Source of the DNA: Lysobacteraceae bacterium
GTDB taxonomy: Bacteria; Pseudomonadota; Gammaproteobacteria; Xanthomonadales; Xanthomonadaceae
DNA: 64,000 nucleotides
Direction: 5' to 3'
Assembly: GCA_016789405.1 (NCBI GenBank)
Contig: JAEUPQ010000008.1
Span: 19,046-83,045 of the forward strand
The position numbers and the translations under genes are program-made. The notes under the pieces are model-generated. The model was not told the DNA's origin and searched no databases. It was given only the letters and a program-made list of their open reading frames with translations. This document shows positions 1 to 9,286 of the stretch, piece by piece (the first letter of the stretch is position 1; every line of letters starts with the position of its first letter).

Positions 1-23
1 TGCGATCGGCGCGGGAGGCTCCG

Positions 24-923
24 ATGTTCGATGTTTCTCCCCAGCTTGACTGCGCCGGTCGCGTGCTGGTGCTGGATCGCCCGCGCGTGATGGGCATCGT
101 CAACGTCACGCCGGATTCGTTTTCCGATGGCGGCGAACATGCGACCGTCGATGCCGCCGTCGCGCATGCGCTTGGCCTGGCGGACGAGGGTGCGGACATC
201 CTCGACATTGGCGGTGAATCGACCCGGCCGGGTGCCAGCGAGGTGTCGATCGAGGAGGAACTGGCCAGGGTGATCCCCGTGATCGAGCGGCTGTCGAAGC
301 AAACGACGCTTCCGATCAGCATCGACACCTCCAAGCCGGAGGTGATGCGGGCCGCGGTCGCTGCCGGCGCGGGGATGATCAACGACGTCCAGGCGCTGCG
401 TCGCGAAGGCGCGCTCGATGCCGCGGCCGCGCTGGGCGTGCCCGTGGTGCTGATGCACATGCAGGGCGAACCGCGATCGATGCAGCAGGCTCCCGACTAT
501 GACGACGTGGTCGCCGAAGTGCATCGGTTCCTGGCCGAGCGAATCTTTTCCGCCGAAATGGCAGGCATCGCGAAGAAGAAGATCGTCGTCGATCCCGGCT
601 TCGGCTTCGGCAAGACCACCGAGCACAACCTCGCCTTGCTGGCGCGACTCGATCGCTTCGGCGATCTCGGCGTGCCGGTGCTGGCCGGCCTGTCGCGCAA
701 GCGCAGCATCGGTGAACTGACCGGACGGGACGACCCGCATGCTCGCGTGCACGGCTCGGTTGCGGCGCATCTGATCGCGGCGCAGCGAGGCGCGATGATC
801 CTGCGCGTGCACGATGTCGCGGCCACGGTCGATGCGATCAAGGTCTGGGATGCCGTGGCGAAGGTGCCGATGCCCAAGCCCAGGTCCGCTTCGCCGGGCA
901 TCCGCTGGCCGGACGATGCCTGA
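24..923 (+). CDS. folP: Dihydropteroate synthase
   Basis: Condenses 6-hydroxymethyl-7,8-dihydropterin pyrophosphate with p-aminobenzoate in cytosolic folate synthesis. The 299-residue protein has the family signature IVNVTPDSFSDGG at about residues 25-37, the second signature DIGGESTRPG near residue 62, IDTSKPEV, and the pterin/phosphate-binding stretch DPGFGFGKTTEHN. Length is normal for a single-domain FolP. The ATG follows a GGGAGG ribosome site 7 bases upstream, which fixes the start. The gene begins almost at the window edge, so upstream neighbours (ftsH in many gammaproteobacteria) are not visible. The last 15 residues are a Pro/Arg-rich tail beyond the barrel. Confidence 0.97.
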   Translation: MFDVSPQLDCAGRVLVLDRPRVMGIVNVTPDSFSDGGEHATVDAAVAHALGLADEGADILDIGGESTRPGASEVSIEEELARVIPVIERLSKQTTLPISIDTSKPEVMRAAVAAGAGMINDVQALRREGALDAAAALGVPVVLMHMQGEPRSMQQAPDYDDVVAEVHRFLAERIFSAEMAGIAKKKIVVDPGFGFGKTTEHNLALLARLDRFGDLGVPVLAGLSRKRSIGELTGRDDPHARVHGSVAAHLIAAQRGAMILRVHDVAATVDAIKVWDAVAKVPMPKPRSASPGIRWPDDA

Positions 924-1193
924 GGCTCCGTCGTCGGCCGAGTTGTGCACAACAGCTGTGGGCAACTCGTGGAGTCTTCCTGTGGACAACCTGCTGCGAG
1001 CCTTGCGCTGCGTGGCTTCGCGACGGTCTGATCAAATTTTCGCCACGCATTCCGAGTGGCCAGACTGGTGATTTTTTGATCAGGATGGCTCTGGTGCCCG
1101 TGGCCATTGGGCCGCAGCCGATCATCCACAGGCTTGTGCATCGGTTGTCCACAGGTGCTGTGGATCGCAGCGCATGATGGTGCCGCAGTCGAC
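924..1193. promoter_or_regulatory. Intergenic region with cluster of DnaA-box-like 9-mers
   Basis: No gene is seen here. The space between folP and the convergent AlkB-type gene contains TTGTGCACA (943-951), TGTGGGCAA (957-965), TGTGGACAA (981-989), TCATCCACA (1122-1130), TTGTGCATC (1134-1142), TTGTCCACA (1145-1153) and TGTGGATCG (1159-1167). Two are exact TTGTCCACA boxes in opposite orientation, the others differ by one to three bases from TTATCCACA-type DnaA boxes. Between them lies an AT-rich nested inverted repeat: CTGATCAAA (1029-1037) pairs with TTTGATCAG (1075-1083), enclosing GCCAC/GTGGC. DnaA binding is inferred from motif density only. The outer repeat could instead be a terminator for the two convergent genes. 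Confidence 0.45.
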
Positions 1194-2270
1194 TCAGCGC
1201 GTTCGTTGCGCGTGGAACATGCGTACGCGGGGATCGATGACGCGGAACCACAGCGGCGGGAACAAGGCCAGCACGAACATGGCTGCGTAGCCACCGGGCA
1301 GCTGCGGGCTGTCGGGATGGTGCAACAGCGCCTGGTAGCGACGACGCGGCGTCTCGTGATGATCCGAGTGCCGTTGCAGGTGGAACAGCAGCAGGTTGCT
1401 CAGGAGGTAGTCCGAGTTCCACGAGTGAAGGTGGGTCGTGCGCTCGTAACGGCCGTCCGAGAGCTTGTCGCGCTCCAGGCCGTAGTGCTCGATGTAGTTG
1501 ATGATTTCCAGCGAGCACGCGGCGAGGAAACCCTGGGCGAAGAAGAAGGCCACGCCGGCGACGCCCAGCCACAGACCCATCGCGACCGCCATGGCCAGCC
1601 ACAGTGCGGTCCAGCGCAGCAGTTCGTTGCCCGGGTGCCAGGCCGAGCGCCCATGTCGTTGCAGGCGGTGCGCCTCCAGGCGCCAGGCATTGCGGGTATT
1701 GCGGAACAGGGCGCGCGGCAGGAAATGCCAGAGCGACTGGCCGAAGCGCGCGCTGGATGCGTCCTCAGGTGTCGACACATGCACGTGGTGCCCGCGGATG
1801 TGTTCGATCTTGAAGCCGGCATAGCCCACCGTCGTGAGCAGCAGGCCGCCGAAGGTGCGTTCCAGCCGGGTGTCCTTGTGGATCAGCTCGTGCGCGACGT
1901 TGATCGCCAGCACGCCACCGACGATGCCCTGAGACAGAAGCCAGCCGGCAAGGCCGAAGGGTCCGAAATCGGCGTCGATGGCATGCCGCGCCGACCAGGC
2001 CAGCACGCCGACCTGGGCGGGAAGCGCAGCGAGCGTCATCCATCGGAAGCTGTCGTCGGCTTCCAGCGGCGCCGCGTCATCGGGATCCGGGTTGCGCGGG
2101 TCATGGCCCAGCGCGTAATCGGCAAGCGGCAGCAGAACGAACAGGAAGAACAGCGGGAACCAGGCCAGCAGGTCCGGGTGCCCGCTGCGAGCGCCCAGCC
2201 ATCCGGCGGCCGGCATCAGCGCCGGCACCACGAAGACGAGAAGGAAGCCGAATCGTTTCCAGAGGGGCAT
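1194..2270 (-). CDS. AlkB-type alkane 1-monooxygenase / membrane fatty acid desaturase family
   Basis: Integral-membrane non-haem di-iron hydroxylase of the AlkB/FA-desaturase superfamily, expected to hydroxylate alkanes or related terminal methyl groups with rubredoxin-supplied electrons. The 358-residue protein shows hydrophobic helices at the N-terminus (about 5-30, 35-55, 75-95, 105-125) and the histidine motifs HELIHKDT (HExxH type), HIRGHHVHVSTPEDA, NYIEHYGL and LQRHSDHH, the expected di-iron ligands of AlkB. Substrate is not decided by sequence; family members also act on fatty acids. No rubredoxin gene is adjacent. It is transcribed alone, convergent with folP and divergent from putP, with about 130 bp shared upstream space. 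Confidence 0.9.
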   Translation of the reverse strand: MPLWKRFGFLLVFVVPALMPAAGWLGARSGHPDLLAWFPLFFLFVLLPLADYALGHDPRNPDPDDAAPLEADDSFRWMTLAALPAQVGVLAWSARHAIDADFGPFGLAGWLLSQGIVGGVLAINVAHELIHKDTRLERTFGGLLLTTVGYAGFKIEHIRGHHVHVSTPEDASSARFGQSLWHFLPRALFRNTRNAWRLEAHRLQRHGRSAWHPGNELLRWTALWLAMAVAMGLWLGVAGVAFFFAQGFLAACSLEIINYIEHYGLERDKLSDGRYERTTHLHSWNSDYLLSNLLLFHLQRHSDHHETPRRRYQALLHHPDSPQLPGGYAAMFVLALFPPLWFRVIDPRVRMFHAQRTR

Positions 2271-2401
2271 GCCGCCAGCCTACGCCGAAGTACGGGAGGC
2301 GCAAACTGCGTGGACGTGCCCTGCGTCGCCGGCCTGGGCCATGCCGTCCGCCGAGCCGGTCGGGGTATGCTGCGCGCTTCGCCCGTTCCACGGAATCGAC
2401 C

Positions 2402-3910
2402 ATGACCGCTGGCCAGCCGTTGCTCATCACCTTCGGCGTCTATCTGATCGCCATGATCCTGATCGGTTTCTGGGCCTGGCGCTCGACGCGCAGCTTCGAC
2501 GATTACATCCTCGGCGGCCGTTCGCTGGGCAGCGTCGTGACCGCGCTGTCGGCCGGTGCCTCGGACATGAGCGGCTGGCTCCTGATGGGTTTGCCCGGGG
2601 CGCTGTACCTCAGCGGTGTGTCCGAGGCCTGGATCGCCCTGGGGCTGGTCGCTGGCGCCTGGTGCAACTGGAAGTTCGTGGCCGGGCCGCTGCGTGTCTA
2701 CACCGAGCGAACCAACAATGCGCTGACCCTGCCGGACTACTTCACCCATCGCTTCGAGGACCGCAGCAAGGTCCTGCGCGTGCTTTCGGCCGCGGTGATC
2801 CTGGTGTTCTTCGCCGTGTATTGCGCCAGCGGCATCGTGGCCGGCGCGCGCCTGTTCGAGAGCGTGTTCGGCGTGCCCTATGCCGAAGCGCTGTGGTGGG
2901 GCGCGGCCGCGACCATTCTCTACACGCTGGTCGGTGGCTTCCTGGCGGTCAGCTGGACCGACACCGTGCAGGCGTCCCTGATGATCTTCGCCCTGGTGCT
3001 GACGCCGGTCATGGTGGTGATGAGCAGCGGCGGCTTCGACGCAAGCCTCGCGCTGATCGAGCAGGTCGACCCGACCAAGCTCGACTGGTTCAAGGGTGGC
3101 ACGCTTGGCTTGGTCGGCATCGTGTCCCTGCTGGCCTGGGGCCTGGGCTATTTCGGCCAGCCGCACGTGCTGGCGCGTTTCATGGCGGCCGATTCGCTGA
3201 CCACCATTCCGAAGGCGCGGCGCATCGGCATGGGCTGGATGGTGTTGTGCCTGTTCGGTGCGATGGCGGTCGGCTTCTTCGGCAATGCGTATTTCGCGCA
3301 GCATCCCGACCAGGTCGGCCCCGTGGCCGCGAATTCCGAGCGCGTCTTCATCCAGCTGTCGACGGTGCTGTTCAACCCGTGGGTCGCAGGCGTGCTGCTC
3401 TCGGCGATCCTCGCGGCAGTCATGAGCACCCTGTCGTGCCAGTTGCTCGTCTGCTCCAGTGCGTTGACCGAGGACCTGTACAAGGGGTTCCTGCGTCCGG
3501 GTGCCAGCCAGCGCGAGCTGGTCTGGTTCGGCCGCGCGATGGTGTTGGCGGTGTCGCTGCTCGCGATCTGGATTGCGCGCGATCCGGACAGCAAGGTGCT
3601 CGGACTGGTGTCCTATGCCTGGGCCGGCTTCGGCGCGGCGTTCGGCCCGGTGGTGCTGTTCTCGCTGTTCTGGGGACGCATGACCCGCAATGGCGCACTG
3701 GCCGGCATGCTCGTGGGCGCGGTGACGGTGATCGCGTGGAAGGAGCTGGTGGTCGCCGGCGGCATCAGCGCGCTGTACGAGATGGTGCCCGGTTTCATCG
3801 CAGCATGCCTTGCGATCGTCGCCGTCAGTCGACTCGGCCGTGCGCCGTCGGACGCTGTGCAGTTCCGGCACAAGGGCGTGCAGGAAACGTTGAAGGTGCA
3901 TGGCTACTGA
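2402..3910 (+). CDS. putP: Sodium/proline symporter
   Basis: Inner-membrane Na+-coupled proline transporter of the SSS family. The 502-residue length matches PutP. Diagnostic stretches include the YILGGRSLG segment after TM1, GASDMSGWLLMGLPGALY (unwound TM2 region with the Na+/proline site), and the later GYFGQPHVLARFMA block. About 12-13 hydrophobic helices can be traced. The ATG follows CCACGGAATCGACC, a weak Shine-Dalgarno. No putA is nearby, so proline uptake for osmoprotection or catabolism cannot be separated. The gene stands alone, divergent from the AlkB-type gene. Confidence 0.95.
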   Translation: MTAGQPLLITFGVYLIAMILIGFWAWRSTRSFDDYILGGRSLGSVVTALSAGASDMSGWLLMGLPGALYLSGVSEAWIALGLVAGAWCNWKFVAGPLRVYTERTNNALTLPDYFTHRFEDRSKVLRVLSAAVILVFFAVYCASGIVAGARLFESVFGVPYAEALWWGAAATILYTLVGGFLAVSWTDTVQASLMIFALVLTPVMVVMSSGGFDASLALIEQVDPTKLDWFKGGTLGLVGIVSLLAWGLGYFGQPHVLARFMAADSLTTIPKARRIGMGWMVLCLFGAMAVGFFGNAYFAQHPDQVGPVAANSERVFIQLSTVLFNPWVAGVLLSAILAAVMSTLSCQLLVCSSALTEDLYKGFLRPGASQRELVWFGRAMVLAVSLLAIWIARDPDSKVLGLVSYAWAGFGAAFGPVVLFSLFWGRMTRNGALAGMLVGAVTVIAWKELVVAGGISALYEMVPGFIAACLAIVAVSRLGRAPSDAVQFRHKGVQETLKVHGY

Positions 3911-4002
3911 GCCGCTGCCTCGTGCATGCATCGCGACCGGATTCGCCGTCGTCGATCCATCGTCTGTCATGACGTCGCACGCGTGGCGGCCTATCCCCGG
4001 GG

Positions 4003-4260
4003 ATGCGAACGATGGAATTTCCGCCTGAAGTGGTTCGCGCCAAGGCTGAACGCGATCGCTGGCAAACCATCCTGCTGCTGAGCGCCATGTCTTTCGTGAT
4101 CGTCATCGGATCGATCGGGTTCGCGATCCGGTTCGATAGCAAGGCAGCCCTTGCGCTTGCCTTCATCGCCTGCGTGCTCCTCGCCGGGTACATGATGTTT
4201 GCCTGGGTCCGGATGCTGCGCGCGCACATGAAACTGCGCCGATTGCAGCGGATCCAATGA
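4003..4260 (+). CDS. Small two-helix membrane protein, unknown function
   Basis: An 85-residue protein with a charged N-terminus ([12 protein letters not shown]), two hydrophobic helices at about residues 23-42 and 48-70, and a basic C-terminal tail (KLRRLQRIQ). I do not recognise a family. Its stop overlaps the start of miaA by ATGA, so it is probably translationally coupled to miaA. Two ATGs are possible: 4003 (used here, after CCCCGGGG) and 4012; neither has a strong ribosome site. The positive-inside pattern suggests both termini face the cytoplasm. Confidence 0.7.
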   Translation: MRTMEFPPEVVRAKAERDRWQTILLLSAMSFVIVIGSIGFAIRFDSKAALALAFIACVLLAGYMMFAWVRMLRAHMKLRRLQRIQ

Positions 4261-5243
4261 CGTCAGGACCGCAGTCCCGCATGCCCGCCGACCGTCGTCC
4301 ACTTGCCATCGCCCTCATGGGCCCGACCGCATCGGGCAAGACGGCGCTCGCGCTGGATTGGGCGGAACGTTTCGGAGGGGAGATCGTCAGCGTCGATTCG
4401 GCGCTGGTCTATCGCGGGCTGGACATCGGCGCGGCGAAGCCGACGGCCGAAGAGCAGGCGAGGGCGCGCCATCACCTGATCGATGTGCGCGATCCCTGGC
4501 AGACCTATTCCGCAGCGGATTTCGCCCGTGATGCGCGCGTCGCGGTGGAAGGCATCCTCTCGCGGGGCGGCTTGCCGATCCTTGCCGGAGGTACGGGCCT
4601 GTATTTCCGTGCGCTGCTGCAGGGGTTGTCGCCGATGCCGGAGGCCGATCCGGGGGTACGCGCGCAGCTGGAAGCCGAGGCCGCCGAGCGTGGCTGGGGC
4701 GCATTGCATGCCGAGCTTGGCCGGATCGATCCGGTCGCTGCCGCACGCATCCATGCCACCGACCCGCAGCGCATCCAGCGCGCGCTCGAGGTGCATCGAC
4801 TGAGTGGCCGGACGCTGACCGACTGGCAACGTGACGTCCGGCCAGCGGCCGAGCGATTCCCCTGCCGCGTACTGAAGATCGCAGTGGCCCCGATGGATCG
4901 CGCCGTGCTGCACGCGCGTATCGAACGACGCTTCGAAGCGATGCTCCGCGCTGGTTTCCTCGATGAAATGCGGGGGCTGCGTGCCTTGGCGCCATTGCGC
5001 GACCATCCCGTGCCGCTCGACCTGCCCGCGATGCGGGCGGTGGGGTATCGACAGGCCTGGGAGCATCTCGATGGCGCCTTGTCGACTGCCGAATTCCGCG
5101 ATCGCGCCATCTTCGCCACCCGCCAGCTCGCCAAGCGCCAGCTGACATGGCTGAGGGGCGAGCTCGATTTGCGCAGCTTCGATCCGGAACGGCAGGCAGA
5201 TTCGCTTCGTGACGCCGTCCACGCCTTCATCGGGAGGGGTTGA
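4257..5243 (+). CDS. miaA: tRNA dimethylallyltransferase
   Basis: Transfers the dimethylallyl group to N6 of A37 in tRNAs reading UNN codons. The 328-residue protein has the P-loop [10 protein letters not shown] at about residues 22-31, the [19 protein letters not shown] substrate-binding motif, [16 protein letters not shown], and the C-terminal AVGYRQAW and [15 protein letters not shown] motifs, all typical of MiaA. The ATGA overlap with the preceding small membrane gene and the hfq gene 180 bp downstream reproduce the conserved miaA-hfq-hflX arrangement. Translation from 4257 adds about 15 residues before the core; an in-frame ATG at 4281 is an alternative. Confidence 0.97.
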   Translation: MTSGPQSRMPADRRPLAIALMGPTASGKTALALDWAERFGGEIVSVDSALVYRGLDIGAAKPTAEEQARARHHLIDVRDPWQTYSAADFARDARVAVEGILSRGGLPILAGGTGLYFRALLQGLSPMPEADPGVRAQLEAEAAERGWGALHAELGRIDPVAAARIHATDPQRIQRALEVHRLSGRTLTDWQRDVRPAAERFPCRVLKIAVAPMDRAVLHARIERRFEAMLRAGFLDEMRGLRALAPLRDHPVPLDLPAMRAVGYRQAWEHLDGALSTAEFRDRAIFATRQLAKRQLTWLRGELDLRSFDPERQADSLRDAVHAFIGRG

Positions 5244-5423
5244 TATCCGATTCGCAAGGGGCTTTTGGTCCGGCTTCCTGTCACGGTCGGGTTGTGTAAA
5301 CATCGGGCTCCCTGACCGGGGAACGCCGTGCCAACCCTGGGTGCGGCTGGTCGGGGAGCGAACCACGCACACCCATCCAGAACGATGACTCTTCCAATAA
5401 CAAGACCCAAAGTGGGGAACACC

Positions 5424-5720
5424 ATGTCCAAAGGGCAATCCTTGCAAGATCCTTTCCTCAACGCACTTCGGCGCGAACGCGTCCCGGTGTCGATCTACCT
5501 CGTCAACGGCATCAAGCTGCAGGGCACGATCGAATCCTTCGACCAGTTCGTCGTCCTCCTCCGCAACACGGTCAGCCAGATGGTCTACAAGCACGCGATC
5601 TCGACCGTCGTGCCCGCCCGCAACGTCCGCGTCGGTCCGGGCGGCGGCTATGTGCACTCCACCGCCGAACATGACGAGGAGTCGGCACCCGCCGGCATGC
5701 TCGCCACCTCCGGCGGCTGA
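5424..5720 (+). CDS. hfq: RNA chaperone Hfq
   Basis: Hexameric Sm-like RNA-binding protein that pairs small RNAs with mRNAs. The 98-residue product starts [20 protein letters not shown] and carries the Sm1 region ([27 protein letters not shown]) and the Sm2 YKHAIST motif of the proximal RNA-binding face. The C-terminal tail after residue 70 is short and acidic/Gly-rich. The ATG at 5424 is chosen because the conserved Hfq N-terminus begins there; in-frame codons further upstream (5328) are not Hfq-like. The 180-bp gap from miaA probably holds an hfq promoter, though no clear box is visible. Confidence 0.98.
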   Translation: MSKGQSLQDPFLNALRRERVPVSIYLVNGIKLQGTIESFDQFVVLLRNTVSQMVYKHAISTVVPARNVRVGPGGGYVHSTAEHDEESAPAGMLATSGG

Positions 5721-5778
5721 TTCCGAGACCTGATCCGTTGCGTCCGCCGGTCGGCTGAAGCGGCCGGCGGCACCGGTG

Positions 5779-5811
5779 CGTGTCCGCGGCGCCAGGAAGG
5801 CGCCGCACACG
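5779..5811 (+). terminator. GC-rich hairpin between hfq and hflX
   Basis: GCGGCGCC (5786-5793), loop AGGAA, and GGCGCCGC (5799-5806) form a perfect 8-bp stem, extended by CGTGT/ACACG across a 2-base bulge. There is no U-run, so it may attenuate or protect the hfq mRNA end rather than terminate cleanly. Its position argues that hflX is not translated from the upstream in-frame GTG at 5780. Confidence 0.5.
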
Positions 5812-5848
5812 TCATACTGTCCCCCTGTTCGCCACGGATGCCTGCGTT

Positions 5849-7189
5849 TTGTTTGAACGTTCCCGCAAGGGCGAAACCGCCCTGCTGATCCAACCCCATG
5901 CCGGCGGCCCCCCGGAAGCCGACGTCCTGGAAGAATTCGCCGACCTCGCGCGTTCCGCCGGTGCCACGGTCGCGGCTCTGCTCCACGCACGCATCGACCG
6001 GCCCAATGCGGCGACGCTGATCGGCAGCGGCAAGCTGGAAGAGTGCAAGGCTGCCGCAGACGCCACCGGTGCAGACCTCATCCTGATCAATCACACGCTC
6101 AGCCCTGTACAGGAGCGCAATCTCGAGAAGGCGCTCGGCCGACGCGTCGTCGACCGTACCGGCCTGATCCTCGACATCTTCGCCCAGCGGGCGCGCAGCC
6201 ACGAAGGCAAGCTGCAGGTCGAACTTGCCCAGCTGCGCCACATGGCCACGCGCCTGGTGCGTGGCTGGACGCATCTCGAACGCCAGCGCGGTGGTGCCAT
6301 CGGCCTGCGCGGCCCGGGCGAAACCCAGCTCGAAACCGACCGGCGCCTGCTCCAGAAACGCGTCGAACAGCTCCAGCGTCGACTGGAAAAGGTCGAGGTC
6401 CAGCACACGCAGATGCGTCGCGCACGCGTGCGCAGCGAACTCCCGCGCGTCGCGCTGGTCGGCTACACCAATGCCGGCAAATCGACCCTGTTCAATGCCC
6501 TGACCGGTGCGGAGGCCTACGCCGCCGACCAGTTGTTCGCGACCCTCGACCCCACGGTGCGTCGCGTCGCGCTGCCGGGTGGCGGGATGGTGCTGGCCGA
6601 CACCGTCGGGTTCGTGCGCGACCTGCCGCACGACCTGGTCGCGGCGTTCCGCTCCACGCTGTCGGAAGCGCGCGAGGCGGACCTGCTGCTGCACGTCATC
6701 GATGCCGCGGATCCGAATCGTGCGGATCGGATCGCCCAGGTCGACGAAGTACTGGCTGAAGTCGGTGCGGGCGACCTGCCGCAGCTGCTGGTCTACAACA
6801 AGATCGACCGCATCGAAGGCGCAGGCCCGCGGCACGACCGGGCCCTGGCTGAAGACGCCGAATCCCAGGGGCTCGAAGAAACCGCCCGCGAGCGGGTCTG
6901 GGTGTCCGCACGCGATGGCGTCGGGCTGGACCTGCTGCGCGACGTGCTGGTGGCGCGACTGGGGCTGCGGCGCGTGCTGGGCACCGTCAGGCTGCCGGCA
7001 CGCGCAGGCCGGTTGCGTGCGCGGCTCTACGCACTCGATGCGGTGCGAAGCGAGGTCCACGAGGACGACGGTGGCTGGACGCTCGACCTGGACATGGCCC
7101 GTCCCGATGCCGAGAAACTGGCTGCGGGCGCCGACGGCCACGTCCTCGACACGCTGCTGCCGCCCGACGAGGACGACGGGACCTGGTAG
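5849..7189 (+). CDS. hflX: Ribosome-associated GTPase HflX
   Basis: OBG-HflX family GTPase that splits stalled ribosomes, notably under heat stress. It has the N-terminal HflX domain (LIQPHAGG, IGSGKLEE, GLILDIFAQRARSHEGKLQVELAQL, RGPGETQLETDRR), then the G domain with G1 GYTNAGKSTLFN, G3 DTVGF and G4 NKID, and an acidic C-terminus. I start it at TTG 5849 because family members begin MFERSRKGE-like here and a strong hairpin lies just upstream. The frame stays open to GTG 5780, which would add 23 atypical residues. It lies between hfq and hflKC in the usual order. Confidence 0.93.
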   Translation: MFERSRKGETALLIQPHAGGPPEADVLEEFADLARSAGATVAALLHARIDRPNAATLIGSGKLEECKAAADATGADLILINHTLSPVQERNLEKALGRRVVDRTGLILDIFAQRARSHEGKLQVELAQLRHMATRLVRGWTHLERQRGGAIGLRGPGETQLETDRRLLQKRVEQLQRRLEKVEVQHTQMRRARVRSELPRVALVGYTNAGKSTLFNALTGAEAYAADQLFATLDPTVRRVALPGGGMVLADTVGFVRDLPHDLVAAFRSTLSEAREADLLLHVIDAADPNRADRIAQVDEVLAEVGAGDLPQLLVYNKIDRIEGAGPRHDRALAEDAESQGLEETARERVWVSARDGVGLDLLRDVLVARLGLRRVLGTVRLPARAGRLRARLYALDAVRSEVHEDDGGWTLDLDMARPDAEKLAAGADGHVLDTLLPPDEDDGTW

Positions 7190-7273
7190 ACGCGACTCCT
7201 CGTACACGCGGCACCTTGTAAACTCACCCTCCCGCCCGCATTCCTGCGTGGCGTATTTCCAGATGGAGCAGGC

Positions 7274-8407
7274 ATGGCCTGGAACACTCCCGGCAACAAC
7301 AACGAGTCCAATTCCGGCGGCGGCAACCGCAACCCGTGGAAGCCACGCCAGACGGGCCGTGGCGGCGGGGGCGGGGCCTTCGACGAGCTGATCGAGCGCC
7401 TGCGCGGTTTCGGTGGCGGCGGTGGCGGCGCTGGCAGTCCTCTGCGCTGGGTTCCGGTCGTGGTCGGCCTCGTCCTGCTGTTCAACAGCTTCGTCCTGGT
7501 GGCCGAACAGCAGCGTGGCGTCGTACTGCGCTTCGGCGCCTTCCATCGCGTCATGACCCCGGGCCCGAACTTCAAGCTGCCGTGGCCGATCGAATCGGTC
7601 GACAAGGTCAACGCCACGCAGATCATGACGCACAGCGAGAACGTGCCGGTGCTGACCAGCGACGAGAACATCGTGCAGGTCGAGATCAACGTGCAGTACC
7701 GCATCAGCGATCCGAAGCTGTACCTCTACGGCACCCGCGACAGCGAGGAAGTGCTCAAGCAGGCCGTGGTCAGCTCGGTGCGCGAACAGGTCGGCCGTTC
7801 CACCCTCGATACCGTGCTCGGCGCGCGCGATGCGCTGTCCGTTGCGGCCCGCCAGAGCGTCGACAAGTCGCTCATGGCCTACCGCACCGGTCTGGTCCTG
7901 ACGGAACTGAACCTGCCCAACGCGCGTCCGCCGGAAGCGGTGAAGCCCGCCTTCGACGACGTCAACTCGGCCCAGCAGGACAAGGATCGCCTGATCAGCG
8001 AAGCGCGTGCCTACGCCGCGAAGATCGTCCCTGAAGCGCGCGGCCAGGCCGCCCGCATCCGGACCGTGTCCGAAGGCTACAAGACCGCCGAGATCGCTCG
8101 CGCCACCGGCGATGCCACGCGCTTCACGCAGCTCGTGCAGCAGTATCGGGGCGCCCCCGAGGTCACCCGCAAGCGCCTGTGGCTGGAAACGGTGCAGACT
8201 GTGCTGAGCAACAATCGCAAGATCGTCGGTGGCGACAGCCGCCAGTTGCTCTACCTGCCGGTGCCGCCGGCACGCGGTACAGCATCTCCGCAGATGCAGG
8301 CGCCTCCGCCCGAGTTGATCGCACCCACGGTCACCTCCACGCCCGACGACAACCAGCAGACGCTACGTCGGCCCCGCAGCCAGGGCCGTGATGGAGGCAG
8401 CCGATGA
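7274..8407 (+). CDS. hflK: Membrane protease modulator HflK
   Basis: SPFH/prohibitin-family inner-membrane protein that with HflC forms a cage around FtsH and modulates its proteolysis. The 377-residue protein has the typical Gly/Asn-rich cytoplasmic N-terminus (about 1-55), one transmembrane helix (WVPVVVGLVLLFNSFVLV), the SPFH core beginning EQQRGVVLRFG, and a coiled C-terminal part ending in a Pro/Thr-rich tail. Its stop overlaps the hflC start by ATGA, giving co-translation of equimolar partners. FtsH itself is not in this window. Confidence 0.96.
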   Translation: MAWNTPGNNNESNSGGGNRNPWKPRQTGRGGGGGAFDELIERLRGFGGGGGGAGSPLRWVPVVVGLVLLFNSFVLVAEQQRGVVLRFGAFHRVMTPGPNFKLPWPIESVDKVNATQIMTHSENVPVLTSDENIVQVEINVQYRISDPKLYLYGTRDSEEVLKQAVVSSVREQVGRSTLDTVLGARDALSVAARQSVDKSLMAYRTGLVLTELNLPNARPPEAVKPAFDDVNSAQQDKDRLISEARAYAAKIVPEARGQAARIRTVSEGYKTAEIARATGDATRFTQLVQQYRGAPEVTRKRLWLETVQTVLSNNRKIVGGDSRQLLYLPVPPARGTASPQMQAPPPELIAPTVTSTPDDNQQTLRRPRSQGRDGGSR

Positions 8408-9267
8408 AACCGACCCACTGGATTCCCGTCCTCTTCGTCGTGCTGTTCGGACTGCTCGGTTCGGTCTACCAGGTTCGCGAAGGCCACACCGCCATCGTGC
8501 TGAACCTCGGCAAGGTCGTGCGGAGCGACATCGGCCCCGGCCTGCATTTCAAGTGGCCACTCGTGGAGACCGCGCGCGTGTTCGATGCACGCCCGCAGGC
8601 GCTTCCGACAAAGTCCGAGCGCTACCTCACCTCGGAGCGCAAGGACGTCGAGGTCGATTTCTTCGTGATCTGGCAGATCCGCGACGCGCGCGCCTTCTAT
8701 CGCGCCACGGCCGGTGACGAAGGCGCCGCGATCGATCGTCTCGATCCGATCATCAAGGATGCCGTGCGCAACGAGATCAACGCCCGCACCCTGTCGCAGG
8801 TGGTGTCCGGCGAGCGCGGCAAGATCGCCGGCAGCCAGCTCGACACCATCAACAAGGGCGCGGCCACGCTTGGCGTGCGCATCGTCGACCTGCGCATCAA
8901 GCAGATCGACCTGCCGACCGACAGCAAGGTCATCGAGGACGTCTACAACCGCATGCGTGCCCAGCGTCGCCAGGTTGCGAGCAAGCTGCGCGCCGAAGGC
9001 GAGGAGCAGGCCAACACGATCCGTGCACAGGCCGACCGCGACCAGGCCGTGATCCTGGCCGAAGCCGAGCGCGATGCGCAGAAGCTGCGCGGCGAAGGCG
9101 ATGCCGAATCCGCCCGCATCTACGGCCAGGCGGCCAACGCCGACCCGGGCTTCTTCGCCTTCCAGCGCAGCCTCGAGGCTTATCGCGAGTCCTTCAAGGA
9201 TGGCGATGCGGTCATCGTGCTCGACAAGGACGATCCGTTCCTGCAGTACATGCGCAGCGATCGCTGA
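8404..9267 (+). CDS. hflC: Membrane protease modulator HflC
   Basis: Partner of HflK in the FtsH-associated SPFH complex, periplasm-facing. The 287-residue protein has a single N-terminal membrane helix (IPVLFVVLFGLLGSVY), the SPFH domain (VREGHTAIVLNLGKV), and the long Ala/Glu/Arg-rich helix with EEQANTIRAQADRD and GEGDAESARIYG characteristic of HflC. Overlaps hflK by ATGA and is followed 19 bp later by the DUF2065 gene. Confidence 0.96.
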   Translation: MKPTHWIPVLFVVLFGLLGSVYQVREGHTAIVLNLGKVVRSDIGPGLHFKWPLVETARVFDARPQALPTKSERYLTSERKDVEVDFFVIWQIRDARAFYRATAGDEGAAIDRLDPIIKDAVRNEINARTLSQVVSGERGKIAGSQLDTINKGAATLGVRIVDLRIKQIDLPTDSKVIEDVYNRMRAQRRQVASKLRAEGEEQANTIRAQADRDQAVILAEAERDAQKLRGEGDAESARIYGQAANADPGFFAFQRSLEAYRESFKDGDAVIVLDKDDPFLQYMRSDR

Positions 9268-9286
9268 TCCGATCGCTGCACGCCCG

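Noticed and set aside
2216..3970. 584-codon open frame opposite putP
   Set aside because: His/Gln/Arg-rich antisense translation, no family; putP is clear.
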